Below the pieces are notes generated by a model, which saw only the letters and a list, made by a program, of their open reading frames with translations, did not search any database and was not told where the DNA came from. Shown one piece after another: positions 56,467-64,000 of a stretch of DNA of 64,000 nucleotides. This DNA comes from Ilex aquifolium (lineage: Eukaryota; Streptophyta; Magnoliopsida; Aquifoliales; Aquifoliaceae): the NCBI GenBank assembly GCA_951799425.1, contig OX637392.1, positions 40,066,593-40,130,592 on the forward strand, read 5' to 3'. The position numbers and the translations under genes were made by a program. Within the stretch, counting starts at the first letter, position 1. Each line of letters opens with the position of its first letter.

Positions 56467-57250
56467 CGTGTCCTAATTTGGAGAGAAAAATGAGCTCACA
56501 TGGTTATTACTGATGAATTCAACAAATATTGTCAACATGAGCTGCGCAAAGAACATCACCACCACGAATTCTTTGAATTTGCAACAACTATGGATGATTT
56601 TTTGAAGGCAAAGATTGATACAATCTCTCAACAACACATTGTGGAAAAAAGAGATAAAAGTAAGAAAATAGAAGGAAATGAGTGAAGAGATAGATAGTTG
56701 AAAGAAAAAAGATAAGATAAAGAAAGACAAAAATTTAAATAAGGTATGAGAGATAGGGGAAGGGAGAGATAAAGAGTGATATAGAATATACAGAAGATAA
56801 AAGAATTTAAATAAATGATATATTAGAGAAGAACGTTAAAGTCAGAGTTAGACAGAGAAATTAAAGGTATAGATAGGAGAGAGAAATTAAAGGGATGGAA
56901 GAAAGAGAAGAGAGCATTTGTGAAATGGAAGATAGATGAGAGATAAATTAAAGAAGAGAGAAATAGTTAGACAGATAAATTAAAGGATGAGACAGGAGAG
57001 AGGAGAGAGAAATTAAAGGAAAAGATAGGAGTTTTGAAAAATATGCGTGATCCACTTAAGGTCAAAATAGAAAATAAAGAAAAAAAGTAAAGGGACTATT
57101 AGACCTACTTACGAAAAAGTACATAAGATGTGTCTTTAATAACCCAAAGAGATTGTGACCATCCTTATTGGCAAAAGAGATCCCTATATTATACTTAGTT
57201 CCAATTTTCACTATTTAAAACCACAGTCAAACACGTCTTTGTTTTTAGGA
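56168..57250. repeat. Dispersed repeat 'C', third copy, with (AT)n(AG)n
   Basis: Starts with GTTACTGTCC hairpin words, a long AT then AG microsatellite (56384-56466), then purine-rich repeats (56700-57020) and an end (57130-57230) that resembles the right inverted arm (22850-22940): CCAATTTTCACTAT and neighbouring words. The small open frame 56500-56685 has His and Lys rich, unremarkable residues; I do not call it a gene. Confidence 0.6.
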
Positions 57251-57261
57251 CAACACTGTGG

Positions 57262-57552
57262 ATGAGCAATTTTCACTTGCCTAATCTGGAACTTGTATAC
57301 CAGCTTCAGTTGGCCGCTGTTGGAAAACCCATTGATGAGGAAGACCTAATTTATTTCATCACAAGTGGTCTAAATTCTTCTTTTAACTCCTTTGTTACAA
57401 CATTCTTCTTTGTTGCTAGAGATAAGCATTTCACATTTGATGACTTTCAAGCTGAGTTGCTTAGCCATGAAATGCTTGTTGAACATCAACAACAGTCCAT
57501 TTCGTCGAATGCAAGTAACTTTGCATTGTCTGCACCTAAATCTAGACAGTAG
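57262..57552 (+). pseudogene. Copia gag (UBN2-type) fragment
   Basis: 96 codons resembling the middle of plant Copia Gag: AAVGKPIDEEDLIYFITSGL, FVTTFFFVARDKHFTFDDFQ, AELLSHEMLVEHQQQ. Stop at 57550. Zinc knuckle further on is shifted and not readable. Confidence 0.8.
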
Positions 57553-57776
57553 CCTCCTTATCACAAATCCTCAGCACCCCAGCAAAAATATAGTTCTCAG
57601 TCCAATCGATCATCATCTCAAAAAAGGCCTCAAAGAAATGCTTCTTCCCCTCAACCACCAAACAATTCACTCGTTCACGATCACCTTGCCAAATTTGTGG
57701 GAAAAACAATCACTAGGCACTTGATTGTTACCATAGAATGGACTATGCCTATCAAGGTCGACATTGACTTGCTCAA

Positions 57777-58576
57777 TTGGTTGCTATGGTTTCCCATTCA
57801 AATATGGCAAATGAAGATCACACATGGTATATTGATAGTGGTTCTAATAATCATGTTACACCTGATCCCACGACAATTGAAGCAAAGGAACCTTATCATG
57901 GGCAAGAATTTGTCACTGTTTGTAATGGTGATGGACTTCAAATCTCTCAAACTGGCTCTACGTAATTTTAAGTTTCTCATTTTCATTTACATTTGAAAAA
58001 TATTTTTCATTGTCCATCTGCTTCCACTAATTTATTATTTATTCAATGTTTTTGTGAAGACAGTAATTGTTTCTTTGTTCTCACTGGCAAACGTTTTCTT
58101 GTGAAGGACATGGAAACAACAACCATGCTATTGGAATGCAAAGTGAAAATGGTTTATATCCCATCTATTTAAGGCAGATTTTCATCAAAAATAAAACTGC
58201 ATGCTCACTTGCTGCCTTGTTGGGCATTAGGACTTCGTTTTTTGGGTGGCATTCTAGACTTGGTCACCTATCTGATGTCATTGTTAAAGCTATAATAAAT
58301 TCTAGCCATTTACCTATTTTTCTCAATGGTAATAATAATGCACCTTCTCTTTGTGAATCTTATCAATTTGGTAAAAGTAAGAAACAACCCTTTCCCCACT
58401 CTCTTCATGTGACAAAACAGCCACTTGAACTTATCTATTCGGATGTCTGGACTGCACCAATTTCGTCTATGAGTGGCTGCAATTATTATGTTGCCTTCAT
58501 TGACGATTTTTCCAATCTCACTTGGATCTACCCTTTACATCACAAATCTGACGTATTTGAGAATTCATTAAATTAA
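57777..58576 (+). pseudogene. Copia protease, pre-integrase and integrase start
   Basis: Protease WYIDSGSNNHVTPD near 57815-57860 with an intact D-S-G. After a frame change, the pre-integrase segment WHSRLGHLSD, a zinc half (SLCESYQFGKSKKQPF, with the expected second Cys replaced by Tyr-Gln-Phe context) and the integrase start LELIYSDVWTAPI, YYVAFIDDFSNLTWIYPL. Ends at 58576; part of the core is missing before the next block. Confidence 0.82.
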
Positions 58577-58714
58577 AGTGCTTGGTAGAAAGCTTGTTGT
58601 CCACTAAAATCAAACCATTCCAATCTGATGAAGGCAGTGAATTTAACAAAAATGAGTTCAAAGTCTTTCTTACCAAACATTGGATTCTTACATCGACAAT
58701 CTTGTCCTCGCACC

Positions 58715-59243
58715 TCAAAAAAAAAATGGCCTTGCAGAGGAAAAACTGAGACACAACCTTGAAGTTGGTCTCACTTTACTTGCTCAATCCCGACTTCCAC
58801 AAAAATATTGGGTGGATGCCTTTGTCATGGTATTATACCTTATAAATCACTTGCCCACACCAATTCTTCATGGTTTTAGTCCATTCCAAAGATTGTTTCA
58901 TTCTGTCCTAGATTACTCCCATCTTTGCATATTTGGTTGTAGGTGTTATCCCCTTCTAAGACCCTACACTGCTAAAAAACTAGATTACCGTACCACACAT
59001 TGCATTTTTCTTGTGTATTGCTCTTGTCACAAAGGATATCGATGTCTTGACCTTTCCTCCAACAAGGTTTATATCTCAAGGCATGTAATTTTTTATGAAC
59101 ACTTATTCCCAGGATTGGAACAACACAATTCTTCTCTGCCTTCGACTAGTTTGGCTCCACCTGTCACCCAAGTAAGTTTTCCACCCTTCCATTTACCTCA
59201 ATCACATTCTGATTCTAATAGTTCTCTGTCTCCTACACCATAA
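58715..59243 (+). pseudogene. Copia integrase C-terminal part
   Basis: GLAEEKLRHNLEVGLTLLAQ stands where N-G-x-A-E-x-x-H-R-H normally occurs, then YWVDAFVMVLYLINHLPTP, FGCRCYPLLRPYTAKKLDYRT, GYRCLDLSSNKVYISRHVIF. Frame ends in the Ser/Pro-rich linker. The second catalytic Asp region (58620-58680) is out of frame. Confidence 0.82.
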
Positions 59244-59569
59244 TTTTTGAATCTACAGCCCTCTCCTATACTTGCACCAAGTCTCCTTGAGTAACCAACA
59301 AACCCATCACCTTCCTATACACGCAACCCCAATCTTAACACGACCATTATTACATCTCCCTTTATCTCATCTCCATCCTTCTCTCCACCACTGTATCCCT
59401 CTTTTTCAGTTGTGCCTCGTCATTCTATGACTACTCGTTCACACACAGGAACCCTTCGACCCAAATCATATCCTAACTACACCCTTTACTACTCCACCTG
59501 ACACCCCATTAAAGCCTTTTCCTTCACAAAGTGGAGCCCTCCTCCTACTCTCAAGCAGTCACTGATTCA

Positions 59570-60180
59570 CATTGGCAAGAAGCAATGAAACAAGAATATT
59601 AGGCACTTATTACTAATGGAACGTGGACTCTTTGTTCCCGTCCTTTCCATCGGAATATCATTCGCACGAAATGGGTATGCAAAATCAAATAAAAGCCCGA
59701 TGGTTCTATTGATCACTGCAAAGTGCGGTTAGTTGCGAAGGGATTTCAAACAGTAAAATGGTGTAGACTATACTAAGACTTTTAGTCTAGTCATTAAACC
59801 CACCACTATTCCTACAATGCTAGCCATTGCAACTCAATTTAAATGGGTCATCTGAAAATTGGATGTCTCTAATGTGTTTCTACATGGAACCCTTGATGAA
59901 GCAATATTCATGGAACAACCACCAGGCCTTATAAGCCTCACTCATCCAGATTATGTTTGCAAGTTACATAAGGCAATTTATGGACTCAAACCAGCACCAC
60001 GGGCATGGTTTCACAGGCTATCTAATGTCTTGATGGATCTTGGTTTTACGGCTTCCTTGGCTGACTCTTCCTTATTTTCTTTCCATGCAACTCATGTGCA
60101 CATCTTTATACTTATGTATGTTGATGACATCCTTGTAATTGTTAACAATGCTATTGTTATTTCGTCTCTCATTCTCTAAT
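59570..60180 (+). pseudogene. Copia reverse transcriptase
   Basis: First part (59570-59850) has stops and a frameshift; from 59859 the frame is open: DVSNVFLHGTLDEAIFMEQP, GLKPAPRAWFHRLSNVL and the active site YVDDILV near 60117-60137. Non-functional as a whole. Confidence 0.85.
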
Positions 60181-60922
60181 TGCAGCAAATTTTTCCACTT
60201 AAGGACTTGGGTCCACTATGCTATTTTCTCGGCATACAGGCTACCAGAAATCCACGAGGTCTCCATATTTGTCAATCTAAATATATTTTGGATCTTTTAC
60301 ATAGGACGAAAATGGTTGGTGCAAAGCCTTATGTTGCTCCATGTGTCTCAGGCATGAAACATTCTAAGTTTGATGGTGTATTACTTCTTGATCCTACTGA
60401 ATATTGGCATGTCATGGGTGCCCTTCAATATTGCACTATAACTCGACCAGACATTGCCTCTTATGTTAACCAACTCTGCCAACACATGTAGTCACCTACA
60501 ACTGGTCATTGGATTATTACTAAGTGAGTGTTGTGGTATCTCAAAGGGACAATTGATCATGGACTCTTCTACACACCTGGTGCTCTTACTCTAACCGCCT
60601 ATTGTGATGCAGACTGGGTAGGAAACCAGATGATCGCAACTCCACGACTTGCTTCAATATTTGACTTGGTTCTTGTCTTATGTCTTGGGGTGCTAAGAAA
60701 CAAGCTGTTGTCTCTCAGTCTAGCACAGAGGCCAAATATTGTGCAATGGCCATAAGCACAACCGAACTCTATTGCCTTCGCATGCTTTTGAAGGAGTTAA
60801 GGGTTAGCCTCAATTCCCCTCCTATTCTTTGGTGTGACAATGTCATTGCCTTAGCCTTGGCTTCGAATCCCGTTTTTCATAGTCGCACAAAACACATCGA
60901 GGTGGAATATCATTTTGTTTGA
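60180..60922 (+). pseudogene. Copia RT end and RNase H
   Basis: FPLKDLGPLCYFLGIQATRN, then LKGTIDHGLFYTPG, AYCDADWVGN, VVSQSSTEAKYCAMA, ILWCDNVIALALASNPVFHSRTKHIEVEYHF. Interrupted by stops at 60489 and near 60530 and by a shift near 60660. The C-terminal tail continues in the next frame to about 61030. Confidence 0.85.
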
Positions 60923-61061
60923 GAAAATGTGGTTAATCGGGGCATTTTGGTTAAATTCATTTCCTCCCTTGATCAGATTGCTAACGTTTTTACCAAGGGT
61001 CATACTACCACTTGTTTTGCTCAACTCAAAACCAAGATTCTGGGGTGTCCACCCCCATACG

Positions 61062-61326
61062 CTTGCGAGGGGATGTTAGAGCCTCAGATCATCAAGCAAC
61101 AAATCTAGAAGATCATCATGATCTTGATCCATGTGATCCAGTGTTTCAATCCTATGTTACTTGATTATGCATGTCATTTGTAAATTTTATCCTTATCACA
61201 ACCATTGTAATCCCTTGAATCTTGGGAACGTTGCTTAATATTTGTGTATATAACTCAGCCTAGCTGAGCATACATTGTAATCAAAAAATTTATTTTAATA
61301 AATATCAATTTCTTCTTTCCTCTTTC
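61062..61326 (+). repeat. Polypurine tract and 3' LTR of Copia element 2
   Basis: GCGAGGGGA at 61065-61073, then an LTR of about 253 bp beginning TGTTAGAGCCTC at 61074 and ending near TTTCA at 61326 (right end approximate). Confidence 0.7.
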
Positions 61327-61487
61327 ATGAAGTAAAGCTTAAACCTGTTGTTTATTGATCAACACATGACTAGTAGCATCTAGATCGAATACCATAGATG
61401 TCATAGCCCTCAAGTATTATTTTATTGTAAGCTCTGACTTCTTTTGATACGAGTCAAACATCATGGTCAATGCTTCAACTTTAAAAG
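61327..61487. other. Short intergenic stretch
   Basis: Between Copia element 2 and the next LTR; contains decayed Copia-like wording but nothing I can name. Confidence 0.4.
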
Positions 61488-62546
61488 TGTAAACCCAAGC
61501 GCAGGTTGAGCAAAGTAATATAATCTCGGAAGTCCGAGGTCGATCCCACGAGGAATTGTAACAAGGAACAATCACACAAACAACAAAAGTAATTTGAACG
61601 GAAAAGGATTTGTTTGGAAAGTTGTTGATTGGAGAAAAGTGATTTTTGGTAATTAAAACAGTAATAAATAAAATACTAGAGCATCAGGTACTCCCTCTCA
61701 ACTTCATACAATAATAGTTAAAGAATCAAAGCTTGACTTGAAAGAGGAATTAAATGTCAGTTAATCCGATTAACAAAGCAAGTGATAAATCCAAAGGTTA
61801 TAATCAAAAGACTACCAGAAACCTGAATAATCATTCAATCATATTATTTTATGAAATAATGTTAATCCTTCCAGCATGGAATAACCAGTGATTTATACGC
61901 AGGGAAAATCAAGCAATCGATGTACGTGGCACAACAACTCAAGAGTTTATACAGCATAAACACTTTGCTAAAAGATTAGGGATTAAATTAACATAATAAC
62001 ATAAATCTTTAAGTACAAGAGTCAATAACAATACCGTATTCCGTTGAGAGGTTTTCCCCTAGCCCTAGCTTAGCGTTTTAGCCAGACATGGTAAAGGATG
62101 CAGAAAATAGACTAAAAACCAAGAGGATCCCCCTTTTCAAAGTCCTAGGTTCGTATTTATAAATTACATTCCCAAGAGATTGCATCCCACTAGGATTCTA
62201 AATTCGGTAGCAGAAGCTTGACACGCGTCCGGATGCGCCTTTCTCAACCGTCCGGACGCAACTTCCAGAATGGTCCTTCCTCCGTTTATCAACTTTCTGC
62301 CAATCGCGTCCGGACGCGTATACTTCCTCCGTCCGGACGCATACTCCAGTGTGATCTGTCCCGAGCTATGCTTCCTTTCTTCTCATAACTTCACTCCAAT
62401 TTTGCACTATTAACCTGCAAAACAACACAACTCATCTTTTATTCACATAGCCTTAATCCTCAATTAAATCAACATAAACATCACACTTTCACAATAAAAT
62501 GATCAATATTACCTCTGACAAATGTAAATATTAGACCTGAATCACA
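61488..62546 (-). repeat. 3' LTR of a minus-strand LTR element
   Basis: 1059 bp; plus strand starts TGTAAACCCAAGCGCAGG and ends CTGAATCACA, followed by a C-rich run that on the minus strand is a polypurine tract (AAGTGGGGGGG). The AAGCGCA ... GGTCGATCCC block resembles the LTR at 29118-30846, so the element is probably of the same broad class. TATA box 62154-62161 (minus); palindrome cluster 62223-62339. Confidence 0.75.
62223..62339 (-). promoter_or_regulatory. CCGG-palindrome cluster, CGCGTCCGGACGCG type
   Basis: CGTCCGGACG at 62249-62258, CGCGTCCGGACGCG at 62305-62318, CGTCCGGACG at 62330-62339 and a decayed unit at 62224-62236. It lies 62-178 bp upstream of the minus-strand TATA box. Bases 62290-62319 match 42639-42668 of a Tekay-type LTR exactly as reverse complement, in the same orientation relative to each element. 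Confidence 0.78.
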
Positions 62547-64000
62547 CCCCCCCACTTAGACCTTGCTAGTCCCTAGTAAGGCAAGCAAATAAACATATAA
62601 TACTAACTATAAACAAAAAAAAAACCACTCTCATAGGATTCACGATTGCATTTAGCATATGCAACAAGCCTTTAAACCCCTAGGTTTCCCCTAGTGGACG
62701 AGTATAGTCTCGTGAGGGTTTCCATAGATGATACCCACAAACATCACCTTGTGCTCAAACATCTGAATAACAATTTTATAATATAATATAAGTTGCTACC
62801 ACAATATTGAAATTTTAAGACACAAACTTCTCATTAGCACATGCAAAACAACACATAAAACTATGCGGTATATAAATGTATGCACTTATCATATTCTCAT
62901 ATAAACTCGTGTGTAGTGTGAATTAACTGTACCAAGTCAGTAATTTATCCGGTAATCACCTCTACAACTATCAACTATTCGTCTCAATGCCAAATCTCAC
63001 TAGATAATTCACTCATGACTAATTCTCTCAGATTATAGTAGTTATACACTCAAGTATCACATGTGAGTGGAGGATATTTAAATCAACACAAAATAATGCT
63101 CACATGTTCCATTAAGAAGAACGTAATCCAAAAGAAAAGGATTTGACATAATCTCATAAAAGGAAATCAACACACCATAAGTAAATACTCACCCTTCTCT
63201 TCCTTATTCACACAAGTCATGCATCAAACAATACACTCTTGAGATCAAATAGGTCTTTATTTAAGGTTGTAATGGGGCCTTGGGATTAGGGTTTTGAAAC
63301 GAAGGATATTCAGGAATTCAAAAGATCATCCCGAGAGAACATGTACATTACACAACCGAACTTCTTTCCATAGCCTTTCACTCTCCCTCCTTCAGAAGCA
63401 CAATTTACATCTCTTGCTCATATTTTTTTTTTCTTTTTTTTTTTTTTTCACAGCTAGACATATTGTTTTTTTTTTTTTTCTTAAGACATCCAATGCAAAT
63501 ATTCACAAGTATGTAAAACTTCTTTTTTTCTTTTCTTTTCTTAACCAACATCTCCCAAATTACATAAACAATAAAAGTCCAATCTCAGGATAACCAAGGG
63601 TAAAAGATATTATTATTATTATTATTTTTTTTTCATTGGCTTGGTTATTATATGTTGGGTATACGAAATAAAATTTTGCTTTAAAGGCTCAATCATGGCT
63701 CCTAGGGATTATAATATTCAAAGAATAAAGTTTAGGCTCAAATAATGACAAAGATGGCCTAAAATCATATCTCAAGAGCTATTGATAACACACTTCTCAT
63801 GCAATTAATTCGAAGTCAAGCAATCATTCACAATATGGGTGTTAACCAAAACAAAAATAATGAGACTATTGAAAGAGGTTAGCAGAAATGAAATATTTAT
63901 TGAGTAAATGTAAATAACCCTCCAAGAAAGATTGGAGCAAAACTCACTAGGGTTTTTATGCATCTCCACTATATGTTTCAAGTTCTCAAAGTACAATACC
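62547..64000 (-). mobile_element. Interior (3' part) of the minus-strand LTR element, non-coding
   Basis: Starts at the reversed polypurine tract and the words CTTGCTAGTCCCTAGTAAGG, a common feature next to the 3' LTR in this class. It continues to the window end with poly-T and TTA repeats (63421-63480, 63611-63632) and no recognisable domain. Open frames are T/A-tract artefacts. Confidence 0.5.

Larger units (their letters stand above)
57262..61326 (+). mobile_element. Ty1/Copia element 2, 5'-truncated
   Basis: Gag fragment, protease, pre-integrase, integrase, RT and RNase H in Copia order, then a polypurine tract and 3' LTR. No 5' LTR or primer site: coding similarity begins in mid-gag at about 57265, next to dispersed repeat C. 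Multiple stops and frameshifts. Confidence 0.9.

Noticed and set aside
56500..56685. Small gene encoding a His- and Lys-rich 61-residue peptide
   Set aside because: Lies in a purine-rich dispersed repeat beside a microsatellite, with no recognisable domain or promoter.

Overview
The window reads as a flowering-plant (eudicot-like) nuclear chromosome segment dominated by transposable elements. Evidence: tRNA-iMet and tRNA-Asp type primer-binding sites, chromodomain-bearing Ty3/Gypsy pol, Ty1/Copia remnants, Mutator-like elements with 9-bp target duplications, and one intact intronless berberine-bridge-enzyme-like (BBE-like) gene with a plant TATA promoter. I see no prokaryotic system. I cannot name the species from sequence alone.

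Layout. 1-7713: the larger part of a Tekay/Del-like Ty3/Gypsy element (5' LTR cut by the window edge; gag-pol in one frame broken by a TGA in the Gag zinc knuckle; 2.3-kb 3' LTR), which sits in a LINE fragment (to ~8130). 8137-23085: a large inverted duplication. Left arm ~8137-14871, right arm ~20037-23085, loop 14872-20036 carrying the BBE-like gene (17260-18861). The left arm was later hit by a solo LTR (9082-11510) and by a Mutator-like foldback element (13336-14817) that itself holds a second Mutator-like element (13706-14451); the right arm keeps the matching empty sites. 23447-30846: an old gypsy LTR with decayed interior, a partial family-B LTR, and an Athila-like gag/PBS/LTR on the minus strand. 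32054-48406: an old Ty1/Copia element split by three later insertions, each with an exact 5-bp target duplication: a young non-autonomous gypsy element (33405-41387, LTRs differing at only ~5 bases plus 2 indels) and two solo LTRs (42116-44387, 44429-46600). 49666-53234: a Mutator-like element with a probable captured GRF-type zinc-finger fragment and a nested solo LTR. 53703-56167: solo LTR of family B inside a dispersed repeat. 57262-61326: second Ty1/Copia remnant. 61488-64000: LTR and interior of another minus-strand LTR element.

The most striking signal crosses families. Nine LTRs of at least three LTR groups carry a compact cluster of short perfect palindromes with the same CCGG centre but different arms: GTACCGGTAC, GCTACCGGTAGC, CGCGTCCGGACGCG, AACCTTCCGGAAGGTT. 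In the five Tekay-type LTR insertions that show it, and in one LTR of another family, the cluster lies about 50-180 bp upstream of the TATA box. Flanks are homologous between Tekay-type LTRs while the palindrome differs, and two 30-base identities link clusters of otherwise dissimilar LTRs. This looks like an exchangeable promoter-proximal cassette.

All alignments were made by eye; ends of decayed elements are approximate, and the lineage of LTRs lacking coding sequence is inferred.
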